Below, in pieces: positions 31,001 through 42,073 of a DNA stretch of 64,000 nucleotides. This stretch comes from Eurosta solidaginis (lineage: Eukaryota > Arthropoda > Insecta > Diptera > Tephritidae): assembly GCF_040869045.1 (NCBI RefSeq), contig NC_090319.1, positions 345,568,302 through 345,632,301 on the forward strand, in the 5' to 3' direction. The position numbers and the translations under genes were made by a program. A model generated the notes under the pieces. The model did no database searches. It was not told where the DNA came from and saw nothing but the letters and a program-made list of their open reading frames with translations. Each line of letters begins with the position of its first letter. Position 1 is the stretch's first letter.

Positions 31001-31778
31001 ATTCCTCTGACCTTTTCGAATCTTTTGAAAGATCATTGATTTTATACACGTTATAGTTGGTGATTTCATCCGTAACTATGTTACAATTTCTTACGTATTT
31101 TACCTCGTCAGTGACGTTTAAAACCTTTATTATCGGATTGTTGGTGTCAACAATACACTTTGCGGTGAACACACCACTACAAATTTCCTGTGCGTCTATA
31201 AAAACTGGATGTTTAGATTTTTTCAGCTTAAATAAGCGATAAACTTCGCATCTAGGAGGAATTATCAATGTATTATCGGTTGTATTATGTAAAATTGAAA
31301 TTTTATGAATATTTTTGCCAATGCCAATAGTTATGCTCTCGTTTGCATAGTCTATGATGCAATTGTATTTTTTCAAAAAGTCTTTGCCTAAAATACCATC
31401 TGACGGTATATTGAATTTGTCATCTACTACATTTAAAGTATGTGGAATTGAAAAATTTGAATAAAAAAGTTCTGTTTTAATGGTACCCAATGTTGAAACT
31501 GTATCTGTCGTAACACCCGTTATATTTATAATATTGTTGTTATTTATAGAAACATTTTGTTTTAAACTTGAAAGTTTTATAATTGATATGTCAGCCTGTG
31601 TATCTACTAAGAAAGTGCATGTTTTAAAAGAGTCATTGCAATTCAGTTCGATAAAATCTGAGTAGTTCAGGTTTAGACAATAAATTGATTTATTTTGAAA
31701 GACGTTATTTAATTCAGATTCTGGTCCCCCAGTGTTCGCTCCTGAGGGCCGTTGGCGTTTAAAGTGCGTACACTAGCA
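28062..31778 (-). CDS. Pol of 412-like element (PR-RT-RNase H-integrase), reached by -1 frameshift
   Basis: The frame opens after a TAG near 31780 and runs to 28062. It has no usable ATG near its start. Protease with LVDTQADIS (DTQ in place of the usual DTG/DSG) at about 31600; RT with FLYVDDLIVIG; RNase H with TVDASKIGCG; integrase with an HHCC finger (H..H..CEKCLL), Asp in VIDTIGP and TDLGTEY, and Glu in GTVERNHR; then a GPY/F-like end (YIGPYTVIGID). It is about 1.23 thousand codons with no internal stop. All polymerase and integrase catalytic residues are present. Confidence 0.9.
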
Positions 31779-33073
31779 TTATTTGTAGTATTTGAACGTC
31801 GATTGTTGTTGTTACTGTTGTTATTGTTGTTGTTTCTGTTTACGGGCCTGCTATTATTTCGAAAATTACCATTATTTCGCGAGCCATAATTATTGTTGTT
31901 ATTATGCCTATAATTGCTATTGTTGTTTCTGTTAAAATTGTTGTTGTACCTCGAAAAGTTGTTCCTATTATATTGATTTGACCTGAAGTTACCTCGAAAA
32001 CTATTATTTTGCCTGTTATAACGTGATCTGAACGCTAGTACCTGCCTTTCACTTGTTTGGTTATTTTGTTCTACGATCATCTTCGCAACTACATCCTTAG
32101 AGTCAGTAAACGTAGTTGACGCTAAAATTGATTTTACTAGGTCTGAGCGAGTGTTAAGCCGACAAACGTTGACGGTTTGTTCGACTGCCATTTCGTGCGC
32201 TTTTTCCTGAGTCATTCCTTCTATAACTAATGATCGTTCTAAAGCATCGGAGAGTTCCTCAACACGTTTAGCGAATTCAGTATGATTGTTATTAAAAACT
32301 TTTAACGATGCGATTTTTCCTGCAACAACTTTTGAGTTGTCAGGTTTTATTCTACCTTTTAATGCATCTTTTATTTGTTGAATTGTTGTTACTTCATTTG
32401 GAATTGCCTCACGCGCTTTCCCTTCTAACTTGGATTTTATAAACGAAATGAAAGTATTTGTCAAATTTTCTTCCATCAAATCTTCTATCAAAACTATTTT
32501 ATCTATAAAGGATGCAAGTGAAAGCGGATCGCCGCTGTAGTTTTCTCTAATTATGGATGCACACATAGTAATAAAAGTTTTCTTTTGCTCTGAAGTCGCC
32601 ATTGTTGGTTGTTCTTCGCTAATTGTGTCTAAATTATTATTGTGGAGTGAATTGGAAAATCCAGGGAAATCCTCAAGAAAAGATACGTGACTTTTTTTAA
32701 TAATACTAGCTTTGTAAGCTGAAGTTGTCGATGCGTCGGATAATTCTTCCTCAGTGTCAAAATCCGAACTTGATTCGCTTTCTTGTATTAATTCAGAAAG
32801 ATCTTTGGGTATTTTTATATTGCAGTTAATTCTAGAAAAGCATTTAGTGAGTTGTTCTCTGCACTTTGACAAACTTTCGATTATTGAACTAGGTTTATCT
32901 CGATTTTCAAAATATGAATTTACTTGTATTATGATTTGGTTATAGCTTTTAATTAAAGCATCTTCATATTCTATTGATTTTTTCGCTGAGATAGATCGGT
33001 TATTTAAAACTCGTTTAGTAACTTTAGTGAAATTAGAGCGTAAATTTTTGAAATTGGAATCAAAATCTGACAT
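31709..33073 (-). CDS. Gag of 412-like element
   Basis: 454 codons from the ATG at 33073 to TAA at 31711-31709. The N-terminal half is helical and acidic. The middle is a retrotransposon capsid-like domain. The C-terminus is a basic Asn/Arg/Phe-rich tail (repeats of RNNF, NNN) with no CCHC knuckle, so RNA binding probably uses the Arg/Asn tract. The last 20 codons overlap the pol frame and hold the frameshift signal. Confidence 0.88.
   Translation of the reverse strand: MSDFDSNFKNLRSNFTKVTKRVLNNRSISAKKSIEYEDALIKSYNQIIIQVNSYFENRDKPSSIIESLSKCREQLTKCFSRINCNIKIPKDLSELIQESESSSDFDTEEELSDASTTSAYKASIIKKSHVSFLEDFPGFSNSLHNNNLDTISEEQPTMATSEQKKTFITMCASIIRENYSGDPLSLASFIDKIVLIEDLMEENLTNTFISFIKSKLEGKAREAIPNEVTTIQQIKDALKGRIKPDNSKVVAGKIASLKVFNNNHTEFAKRVEELSDALERSLVIEGMTQEKAHEMAVEQTVNVCRLNTRSDLVKSILASTTFTDSKDVVAKMIVEQNNQTSERQVLAFRSRYNRQNNSFRGNFRSNQYNRNNFSRYNNNFNRNNNSNYRHNNNNNYGSRNNGNFRNNSRPVNRNNNNNNSNNNNRRSNTTNNASVRTLNANGPQERTLGDQNLN
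31757..31763 (-). promoter_or_regulatory. -1 ribosomal frameshift slippery heptamer
   Basis: T-TTA-AAC in the gag frame (codons TTA AAC), a canonical X-XXY-YYZ site. It falls inside the short gag/pol overlap (31780-31709). After a 6-nt spacer, GGCCCTCAG can pair with CTGGGGGACC (9 bp, one bulged A, one G-U) around a 9-nt loop, at 31750-31723. Shift direction and frame agree with the pol frame. Confidence 0.8.
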
Positions 33074-35188
33074 TTGACAACTGACATCTGAAAACTTTAT
33101 TACATTTATTGAAAATGTTTACCTCCGTGGCAGAAAAAAAATGTTTCATAAAAAAAATTCGGAAAAATGTTAAAACTAACGCTGTAGGCACTGTTTATAT
33201 AAGAATGAATTTGAAACTATTCATTCGCTCAGTAATTGTGGTTTGTAATTTAAAAAAAATTTTTTTTTTTTTTTGTTTAAAAATCAGAGAATATTCGAAA
33301 TATTCAAAATCGATGAGTTAATTGGTAAATGGTAAAGATTCGCATATTCGAAAGGCACTGTATTTAAGACTTATTTTGTTAATTAAGTGAATGTTGAAAT
33401 ATTTTAACCGCACTGTATTCGTTTAATAATGCAAAGAGAAAAAACTGTTGGGATATTTGAAAGACACTGTATATAATACACAGTTTGAAAAGAGTCGCAA
33501 ATGTAAGATATGTTGAAATATTTGGAATACACTGTATTCGTGTGATGCTTCGAAGGAATTGTTAACTATTTGAATGGCACTGTATTTGTTGCAAAAAAAA
33601 ATATGTAAATGTTTAGACATCTATGATGCTTAATTTCTGAAGAAATAATTGGAAAAAGAGAAAAGTAAGCTTTCACCGATAAAATAAATTTTCACCATTA
33701 CTCTGATTGACTGTAACCCGTATATGTTGATATTTAAAGTCAATGAGAATTTTCCAAAATTGATTAGGTTTGAATAACTATCGCAAAATTTTGGCGAAAA
33801 GATTTGATATTTTTGGTATTATACATATAGAATTGATGTATAATTTGCGTTTCAAAAAAAGGTTTTAAAAAAAAATGTATAAATTTGAAAAAATATTTTT
33901 TTCCGATTGTATTTATTACGAAGCAGTGTTCGCATTTAAAATAAAAAAATTCCAGTTCCATATTAATGTTCGAAAAAGAAAGAATATAGTAATATATGCG
34001 TGATAATATGCATGTGATGGCCGTATATTTGAAATTATATTTAATGTGCATTCGAATTTTTGGCGATATTTAAATGTTTATATGTTTATATTTCAATATA
34101 ATTGTTTTATGTATGTAAGTAATTTGAAAAATTCAATTTCTTAATTTAATTAGTTTAACATGTTATTGTCTTTAAAGTAGAAAAAGTATGTTGCTACATG
34201 CGTAGTAAACAAATGTTTAAGAAAAGTATGTTTATAATCAAAAGTGTCAAATTGTGTTGCTACATGCGAAGGCTACATGTGTATTACGAAAAATTGTTGC
34301 TAAGTTTATAGTATACATGTATTTATACTGAGAAAGCCAAACTACCTACGTATGTACAAAGTTAAAATTTTATATACGTATATATTATGGTACTGTACCA
34401 CCTTTTTCTGCTTTGCTTGCTGCCTTTGGTTGTATGCTGCTGAAATTTGTTGTTGTTGGTGTTGTCTTCCGTTGCTGCCGTTACCAAATGAAGCTTTTCC
34501 TATTTGCCTCTCGTTCTTGCTTCTGTCTTTTAGCTTCTTTTGCTTTCTCGAATTTTTGTGGATGAGTAAATGGCTTGGGGTTATATTAACCGCTATTAAC
34601 GGTGCTCTGCAAAGGCGTCACTGGTTTTTAATATCACCGTTATGGCATAGTACAGCCAGTTCAAAAAATTTTAACATATATGTGTATGTATGTTCCAGCC
34701 CATCACAACTTTCTAACACTTCTTTATATTTTCAAAAATGTATATATGTATATTTTCTTTTATATGTATTTTAAATGTAAATTTTTGGGTAAAAGTCCAC
34801 TTTTCGTTGTAGTTTTGGTTTTTTTTTTGAAATTTTATAATTTTTGTAGTTTTTCTTTTGATATATATATTTGTTTGTACTTTTTAGAAATTTTGTAATT
34901 TTTGTAGTGCTTGAAATTTTAAGATGATTTTTTTTTTTTGTAGTCTTTTTGTAATTTATAATGTTTTGTAGTCTTTTTATGATTCTATGCTACTTCATGT
35001 AATTTTTGCAAAGTTTTTCTTTGTCTTTTATATTATTTTACGTATTTTTGCATTAGCACAACCACCACGCACTTTTTTCGTCCATAACCCCACGCACATA
35101 TATATATATATTTTTTTTAAAACCTTAAATTGATTTTGTACTGCAGGGAATTTTCTTCTTCCCCGGAGCCATCTTTTGCCGCAGGCAT
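33074..35188 (-). other. Long 5' leader of 412-like element
   Basis: About 2.1 kb between PBS and gag, very AT-rich, with no coding frame. It contains a five-copy motif array (33345-33590). A leader of this size is compatible with packaging, internal promoter or insulator functions, none of which can be shown here. Confidence 0.6.
33345..33590 (+). repeat. Five regularly spaced CACTGTAT motifs
   Basis: Consensus ATTTGAANRCACTGTATT, with CACTG at 33356, 33411, 33465, 33530 and 33578 (spacings 55, 54, 65, 48). Sequence between motifs is not conserved, which argues for a protein-binding array over simple tandem duplication. Confidence 0.7.
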
Positions 35189-35190
35189 GG

Positions 35191-35202
35191 CCACGGTCGC
35201 CA
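35191..35202 (-). promoter_or_regulatory. Primer binding site (tRNA-Arg type)
   Basis: TGGCGACCGTGG starts at the base after the LTR. The two copies inside the LTR read TGGCGACCGTGAC and, by remembered comparison, match tRNA-Arg slightly better. Confidence 0.75.
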
Positions 35203-35703
35203 TGTAAGACGACCATCGTCACGGTCGCCATGTAAGACGACCATTGTCACGGTCGCCATGTAAGATGACCATCGTGGTCATCTTTATTCTTGCGTCGTAG
35301 TTGACGCAGGTTATCGCCCAAAAAGCTTTAACGCAACTTGAGTAAAGCACACAGTATTAATTGCGTAGACTTCTCGCACATACACTGCTTCTAATACCAA
35401 AACAAGAAACTGATGAACTTTACTCTTTAAATATATTCTTTTTAAAATTTATTTGTTGAATATAAAAATGTTCACAAACTTAGAAAATTTAATATATATG
35501 TATATATATATATATATGTGAGCTGCTGAAAACTTTGCTTCTTGACGAGTTGAATGCGCGAAATTAATTGGCGTCATTCGAAGTGACGTTTATGAAGGTA
35601 ACCCTCATGGTGAGTGATTGGTGTGGTCACAAAAATTGACGTGGTTAATATTTAATGATTGATGTTATGGTCACTCAACACTTATCATAAGGGTTGCCTT
35701 ACA
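35203..35703 (-). repeat. 5' LTR of 412-like element
   Basis: Reads identical to 27203-27703, including the two 28-bp units. The functional-position PBS follows immediately at 35202-35191. Confidence 0.9.
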
Positions 35704-38400
35704 ATGCGTATGCTTGTAAACAAAAATTTAGTGAACGGGCTTCAAGTAAATGTGCCAAAATCTATTCAGTGTGTTGTATGTATGCAGAGTAAATGTGTAA
35801 CAAAACCATTTACATCAAGTTCAAATCGAGCAAGCGAATTACTTGAACTAGTACATACAGATGTATTTGGGCCAGTAAAAACATCGGCTGGTGGTTCGAA
35901 ATACGTATTGACATTTGTAGATGACAAATCAAGATATGGTTTTGTTTATTTAATGAAGCACAAAAGCGAAGTTTTCAGTAAATTTAAAGAATTCAAGGTT
36001 TTCGCTGAACGTCAAACTGGGTGTCTAATTAAAGCTATTAGAAGTGACAATGGCACTGAATACACAAATAATTTGTTTCAGGAGTATGTAAAAGATTGTG
36101 GCATTTTGCATCAGTTCACGGTACCCTACACCCCGCAGCAGAATGGTGTAGCTGAACGCTATAACCGGACATTGGTAGAGATGGCACGGAGCATGCTAAT
36201 TGGTGCGAATTTGAGTGATACATTATGGGCAGAAGCTGTAAATACTGCAGCCTACTTGCGAAATAGGTCACCAACAAAAGCAGTTGATGAAATGACGCCT
36301 TATGAGGCATGGTATAAAAGAAAACCAGTTGTGTCACATCTAAGAACATTTGGATCAGTGGCTTACGCCTTAGATAAAAAACCTAAAAGTAAATTTAATG
36401 CTAAGGGAAAAGCGTATGTAATGGTTGGTTACGGTAGTGCTACCAAGGGCTATCGCTTGTATGATTCTGCCACAAGAGGAATTATTTTAAGACGTGATGT
36501 ATCATTTATAGAACCAACTATTCCGAAAGAAAATCTAAACGTTGATTTATTTATTTTAAAGTCAAATCAAGATAAGCCAGAAGGTGAATGTGTAAGCACT
36601 GAAGACAAGCTAAAGAGTGAGTGGGTTAGCACTGAAGACAAGCCAGAAAGTGAATGTGTTAGCACTGAAGACAAGCTAGATAATGAACGTGTTAGTGCTG
36701 AAGACGACCCAGAGAGTGATTATAAATCTGCAAAAGAAGAAAGTGATGAAGAGCCTGCTACTAAACAAGTAGGACCTGGTCGGCCTAAGTTGGTGCGGTC
36801 AGGGAAACCAGGAAGGCCAAAGAAAGAATACCATTATGCAAATTTTCTCTATGATGTTGATATTCCGAATACAGTGGGTGAAGCCATGTCTAGCGACCAT
36901 GCAAGTGAGTGGCGTAAAGCAATGTGTGCTGAATATCAAGCTCTTTTAGACAACGATACATGGGAGCTAGTAGATTTACCAAAAAATCAGAAAACCATAA
37001 AGTGCAAATGGGTATTTTCGATCAAGAAAAACAAGAACGGTGAAATTGATCGATTTAAGGCAAGGCTAGTAGCCAAAGGGTGCAGCCAAGTATATGGGGT
37101 GAACTATACCGATACGTTTTCACCTGTGGTGCGGTATTCTACGATCCGTACAATTTTCGCGTTAGCTGCAGAGTACCAGCTATACCTACACCATGTTGAC
37201 GTTTCATCTGCGTTTTTAAATGGTATCATAGATGACGAAATATATATGGTGCAGCCTGAAACATTTACAAACAGCGAGTATCCCAATAAAGTCTTAAAGT
37301 TAAAGAAAGCTTTATATGGTTTGAAACAGGCAGGACGTCAATGGAATATGAGGTTGCATGACATTTTAATTAATATTGGTTTTAAACAATGTGTAACAGA
37401 GCCTTGCGTATATACGAAGCATCACGACGGGCACATCAATTTGTTAGCAGTGTATGTAGATGATTTGCTAATAGCCAGCTCAAACAAGAAAGAAATGAGC
37501 TCTATTAAACACGAAATTTCGAAAAGACTGCAAGTGGTAGATAAGGGTCCTGTTCAATTATTTCTTAGTATGGAAGTCGAAAGAGAAGGTGAAAGGGGCG
37601 CAATAGCTATACGACAAAAAGGGCAAATCAAAGAATTGCTGCAACAACATGACATGTTAGACTGTCGTCCTATAGCAACACCACTTGATCCTAAGCAACA
37701 AATATTATGCGCTGATTCTAGTTGCAAGCGCGTTGGCAAACAAGAGTACCAGTCGCTGATAGGCTCGTTGTTGTATCTGGCGTTGTGCACAAGGCCAGAT
37801 ATTATACATACAGTGTGCAAGCTTGCGCAGCATAATAATGAGCCACATAGCGAACACTTGGCAGCGGCAAAAAGGGTGTTAAGATATTTATGTTCTACGA
37901 TTGATTTATCGCTCACGTACAGTAAGAAGGGAACGCCGATACAATGCTATGCTGATGCTGATTGGGGTGGAGAGTCACTCGAGCGCAAATCGTTCACTGG
38001 CTATGTATTTCTTTTAGCCGGTGGTGCGGTGTCTTGGGAGTCGAAGAAGCAATCAACAGTGGCCTTGAGCAGCACCGAAGCGGAATACATATCGTTGTCA
38101 ACTGCCGCAAAAGAGGTTATGTTCATAAAACAATTTTTGGACGAAATAAATGTACATAGGCCTGACAAAATTGTTGTAAATGGTGATAATTTAAGCTCAT
38201 TACATCTTATCAAAAATGCTGTATACCATACAAGATGTAAGCACATAGAAATTAAATATCATCATATAAGAGATATGTATCAGAAAAATTTAATTGAATT
38301 ACAATATTGTTCAAGCTCAGATAATATTGCAGATGTATTTACGAAAAATCTAAGCAAGTTAAATCATAACAAGTTTGTAAAATTGTTAGGTTTAATCTAG
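35704..38400 (+). CDS. Copia polyprotein, 3' part: integrase, RT, RNase H
   Basis: Continues the same frame after the ATGC duplication. Integrase catalytic residues are in HTDVFGP and SDNGTEY, with a downstream Glu near NGVAERYNR. A linker with acidic tandem repeats (36577-36740) follows. RT has KARLVAKG and YVDDLLIA. RNase H has ADADWGG and SSTEAEY. The stop is TAG at 38400. All catalytic boxes are intact. Confidence 0.9.
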   Translation: MRMLVNKNLVNGLQVNVPKSIQCVVCMQSKCVTKPFTSSSNRASELLELVHTDVFGPVKTSAGGSKYVLTFVDDKSRYGFVYLMKHKSEVFSKFKEFKVFAERQTGCLIKAIRSDNGTEYTNNLFQEYVKDCGILHQFTVPYTPQQNGVAERYNRTLVEMARSMLIGANLSDTLWAEAVNTAAYLRNRSPTKAVDEMTPYEAWYKRKPVVSHLRTFGSVAYALDKKPKSKFNAKGKAYVMVGYGSATKGYRLYDSATRGIILRRDVSFIEPTIPKENLNVDLFILKSNQDKPEGECVSTEDKLKSEWVSTEDKPESECVSTEDKLDNERVSAEDDPESDYKSAKEESDEEPATKQVGPGRPKLVRSGKPGRPKKEYHYANFLYDVDIPNTVGEAMSSDHASEWRKAMCAEYQALLDNDTWELVDLPKNQKTIKCKWVFSIKKNKNGEIDRFKARLVAKGCSQVYGVNYTDTFSPVVRYSTIRTIFALAAEYQLYLHHVDVSSAFLNGIIDDEIYMVQPETFTNSEYPNKVLKLKKALYGLKQAGRQWNMRLHDILINIGFKQCVTEPCVYTKHHDGHINLLAVYVDDLLIASSNKKEMSSIKHEISKRLQVVDKGPVQLFLSMEVEREGERGAIAIRQKGQIKELLQQHDMLDCRPIATPLDPKQQILCADSSCKRVGKQEYQSLIGSLLYLALCTRPDIIHTVCKLAQHNNEPHSEHLAAAKRVLRYLCSTIDLSLTYSKKGTPIQCYADADWGGESLERKSFTGYVFLLAGGAVSWESKKQSTVALSSTEAEYISLSTAAKEVMFIKQFLDEINVHRPDKIVVNGDNLSSLHLIKNAVYHTRCKHIEIKYHHIRDMYQKNLIELQYCSSSDNIADVFTKNLSKLNHNKFVKLLGLI

Positions 38401-38483
38401 TACATGTAAAATAACTTCAAAGTTTTTTTTTGAGTTAAATTATTAATTTGTGACTGCAAATGAATACCAGATTTGAGGAGGAG

Positions 38484-38702
38484 TGTTGAAATTCTATTTC
38501 ATGTGGCAACTCTGTTTTTCATTTGCAACTTGTAATCGCATTTTTTGCTTTGCGAATTCTTTCTTTGTATTCGCCATTTTAACTTACGAATAATTCTTTT
38601 CTATCTGTGTGTATCTAACCGACGTTGAAGTAAGTCGAAATAAACATTCTTTATTGTTCAGAAGAGCGGCTGTTTTTATTTTAAATTAGAGGACCTCCAA
38701 CA
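38484..38702 (+). repeat. 3' LTR of copia element
   Basis: Identical by eye to 25679-25897 and followed by CATCG. Confidence 0.93.
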
Positions 38703-39110
38703 CATCGGATTATTGTTCTCGAGATTAATACGCGTCGTTTGACACCTCTCTCGATATTTTTGGTAGCGTATTAGCAGTCGACCCCTCAACTAGACTATTA
38801 CCAAAAAAATTTTATCTCTGTCCGGAGATATTTGCATTTGAAGTTGGCGATTTCCATGTGGTTGTTTGTACCCCCAAAAAAAATTGTGCATCACCGTGGC
38901 GGTGCGCAAAAATACTATGGATCCGACCCCCGGTTTCGGAGGTACCCGCGGGTCTTTTTTCGGGTTTTCGTTAATATCTTTTGAACGCGTTAAAATTTTT
39001 CTTTTGCGCCTTCGGATTATTGTTCTCGAGATTAATACGCGTCTTTTGACACCTCTCTCGATATTTTTTGACGCGTATTAGCAGTCGACCCCTCAACTAG
39101 ACTATAACCC
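38703..39110 (-). repeat. Right arm of the foldback-like element
   Basis: Reverse-oriented copies of the same blocks. The GACACCTCTCTCGATATTTT and GCAGTCGACCCCTCAACTAG module occurs twice here (about 38730-38805 and 39045-39105). Removing copia and one CATCG restores an unbroken CCGCCATCGGATTATT junction between the arms. Confidence 0.8.
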
Positions 39111-41500
39111 TTTTTTGGATACTCGGGTTTTACACACGGGTAGAAAACTTAAGGCCAGAAAAAAGTACAAGGACATTAAGTTTGACCTTTTGATTATCCG
39201 ATCTGATGATTTTAAAAATCAAGAAAGTTGATTGTAAGTTTTTGCAGAACTTCAAAATATAAAAACGTCGACTTTTACACTTTCTCAAGCGATATCCTTG
39301 ATTTTTTTTTAATTTCTTCTATAAAATTTTGAGGCATCGCTGAAACGCTATGGAAATTAAACTGAATGTTGTTTTTGAGATGAAGATTCTAAAAGTATAA
39401 GCAAAACTAATATGTCCCTCCAGTACTCAAAACTATCATCAATCAATTTAGCGATCCTTTTTTTTGTCATTTTCAATATTGAGAGTTTTTGCTTATAGCT
39501 TTTTGAGGCAACTGAGTATTGAAATTTGGATTATGCACGATAATAGCCTATCAGGGACTAAAAATACCTAGGGCTTCAAATTCGATGTGCCCCTTTCAGT
39601 TTTGAAAGTAGAGACAGAAAAGTGGAAGCGCTTCGTTGCGTAAATTTTTTTCAGGAACATGTTTTTTTGTGGGCACAGCTACAATTTTACTTTTATCACT
39701 TCATACCCGTTTGTTAATTTTTTCTCTACAACACAGTAGTATACCATCAATTGTCTCATCTTGGAATATTCACGCAAGAAAAGTTATTGATGTTTGTACA
39801 TGGGGCAAATATACGAAATTTTCGACAAAAATTGGCAATCGTCAAAAAGTGTAGAAATATTTATTTTTTTTTTTTAACCAGGTTTTATTAAAAGTACATG
39901 AAAAGAAACACAGATTTCGTACAAAAAAAAAAATCAATTAACTTTGCTCTGTGTACAATATTAATGTTTTAATGAAGTTCAGTGCTTACATTACTTTTTT
40001 CATGTAATAGCCTTAAGACGTGGGAATATCGATATGACAACTACAGTAAGTTAAATGTCCTTAAAATACCTTTTGTTTGATATCCATATTGCAGGTAAAA
40101 AAAGGTTTGACGGTTGCCCGGTTTCATATTTTTGCCGATATCTCTAAAACCGGGTTTCGGGTTTCCACCAAATTTTACCTAAATATACCCCACATAGATA
40201 TGTACATCCTGATAAAATTTCAACAAAATCGGTTAAGAAGTGTTTAAATAAGTAAACAAATTTATGGTTTTCTGGGTTTATATTTTTATCAATATCTCCA
40301 AAACCGGATATCGGGTATTAGAACTTTTTTACCTGAACATACTTCGTTCACATATCTATATGATTTTAAAGTTTCAAAAGAATCGGTAGAAAGGTGTTAA
40401 AATAAATGTGTTGCAAACTTTGCAGTAAAAAATATTTGGCGGTTATTCGGTTTTATATTTTTACCGATATCTACAAAACCGGGTCTCGTGTACCAAAAAA
40501 ATGTTACATAGCTAACAGCTGCATATATCTCCATATTTTGTTAAAATTTCGATATAATCGGTACAGAAGTATTGAAATAAATGTATTTTAACATTGCGAC
40601 CTCAATTTATATATATTTTGCTGGATCTTTTGACTATATCTTTTTGAGGCATTATGTAAGACGAGTAACGGCGATGCACTATAGCTCCAATTTACCCCTC
40701 AATGTTCCTAACAAAAAGATATTTGCGTGTTACCATGTTTCAAAAAAAAAAATGCGTTTCTCCCAAAAAAATCAAAGTTTGGCGGATTTCCCCATATACT
40801 CGTTGAGCGTGTTAATTTATTCCTTCCGTATGTTCGAAAGATTCATCTCTATTTATATTTATTATTAGAATTTATGAAATTGTAGATATGTATTTATATA
40901 TTTGTAATATTCGAACTGCCTTATGTAGTATCAAAATAATGTTTTATTCGGAACGATTATATGAATGGTTAAACGGAAAAGAGCTTTCCCTCTGTTTGCA
41001 AGAGCGCACTCATGATGAACTCTGCTGTGAAAGTCAAATCCTGAAATTAAAGTTCTTAAATCAAAGTTTTTAAGAGGTCATATCGACTGCTGAATCGAGT
41101 ATCACCATATCTCGATATCTCCCTATCTTAAAATATTTTTCGAAAATGCCTCCAGAATTGTGTTGAAGAACGCACTTTCTCAGCGGCGCGACATGTAGCG
41201 GAACCGGCGCTTCAATTTTTTCCAATATGATCAAAGAGGATAAATATATAAGAGACGTCAGTTTGGAAGAAATAGCGAAATTCTCGCTACAAAACGACGA
41301 GATCTCAAACGTAATGCTTTTCGTTGGGGTATTTATTCTCTTTGCTTAAACTGTGACTGAAGAACTGCTCTGCAGCTTAACTGGAGTTTAAGCAAACTGT
41401 TTAAGCTTATCTAAACCAATTAATGAATGAAAAACTGGGCCTAAGAAACGAACGTTCAGCTCACACAATATGTAATTCGGGTCCTGTATTAAGGCCCAAT
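39111..41500 (+). other. Intergenic stretch
   Basis: AT-rich with no recognised gene. 40110-40590 holds three diverged units of about 160-175 bp, each with TTTATATTTTTRCCGATATC, AAAACCGG and AATCGGT blocks. Short open frames here have no recognised domain. Confidence 0.4.
40110..40590 (+). repeat. Three diverged tandem units
   Basis: Units start near 40115, 40265 and 40440. They share ATATTTTTACCGATATCT, AAAACCGGG, TTACCTAA-like and AAAATCGGT segments in the same order. Confidence 0.65.
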
Positions 41501-41754
41501 TCAACTTCCTTAACCCTAACGACATAGTCGTAACCATACCCATATCCATAACAATCTCCAATGGGACCGATCAATGGTGCCTTAACCTAAAAATTGTGAA
41601 AATTTCATAAAAATGAAGAAAACGCAAAAAATTACATATATATTCCACAAAAAATAAATCTCTTAGTCATAACGTATTCAAAACAATGAATAAAATCTAC
41701 AAAAAGTTATTAAATTCACCAACTCAAATATTTTTAGGTTATGGATATGGCGAG

Positions 41755-41980
41755 AAACCAAAAACTAATTGGTTGGCTATGATGTGGTTATGGCGCTAGC
41801 GTTATGGTATGGCACCATTAATCGATTATATTGATTTCCATAATAAAGCTGGAGACATTGGTGATTTATCGGTAACCTTATAACAGCTGATTCGACCAAC
41901 CTTATGAGAATCAATGCAATCGATTATTGGTGCCGCTAAGGTCGTAACCGTATCGTAGCCAACCAATTGGGTTTTGGTTT
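41755..41980 (+). repeat. Imperfect palindromic MITE-like element
   Basis: AAACCAAAAACTAATTGGTT GGCTA at the left and its diverged complement ending AACCAATTGGGTTTTGGTTT at the right. Arms of about 100 bp, including TAATCGATT and TGATT blocks, form a foldback. Confidence 0.65.
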
Positions 41981-42073
41981 ACCGTCGTAACGTTAAACAA
42001 CTGATTACGTTAGGGATACGGATACAGCGATACGACATACGGCACCAATGACTCCGGCTTAAGGTAGGTTCGA

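Larger units (their letters stand above)
27203..35703 (-). mobile_element. 412/mdg1-type Ty3/gypsy retrotransposon, apparently intact, inside copia
   Basis: 8501 bp in minus orientation. The 501-bp LTRs (5' LTR 35203-35703, 3' LTR 27203-27703) read identically. Target duplication ATGC (27199-27202 and 35704-35707). The PBS TGGCGACCGTGG directly follows the 5' LTR (35202-35191) and matches the tRNA-Arg type of 412/mdg1. The polypurine tract AAAGGGGGATGA (27715-27704) precedes the 3' LTR. Gag and pol frames are open and overlap with a -1 shift. There is no env. It has the properties of a recently active copy; activity itself is inference. Confidence 0.93.
25679..38702 (+). mobile_element. Copia-type LTR retrotransposon, interrupted by a 412-like element
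   Basis: The LTRs 25679-25897 and 38484-38702 are 219 bp each and look identical. The target duplication is CATCG (25674-25678 and 38703-38707). After the 5' LTR comes GGTTATGGGCCCAGCCC (25898-25914), the internal initiator-tRNA-Met type PBS known from Drosophila copia. A purine run GAGGAGGAG precedes the 3' LTR. Without the inserted 8.5-kb element it is about 4.5 kb with a single 1319-codon frame. The identical LTRs imply a young insertion. Confidence 0.93.

Noticed and set aside
33345..33590. Su(Hw) insulator sites
   Set aside because: The motif lacks the TGCATA core of the Su(Hw) consensus.
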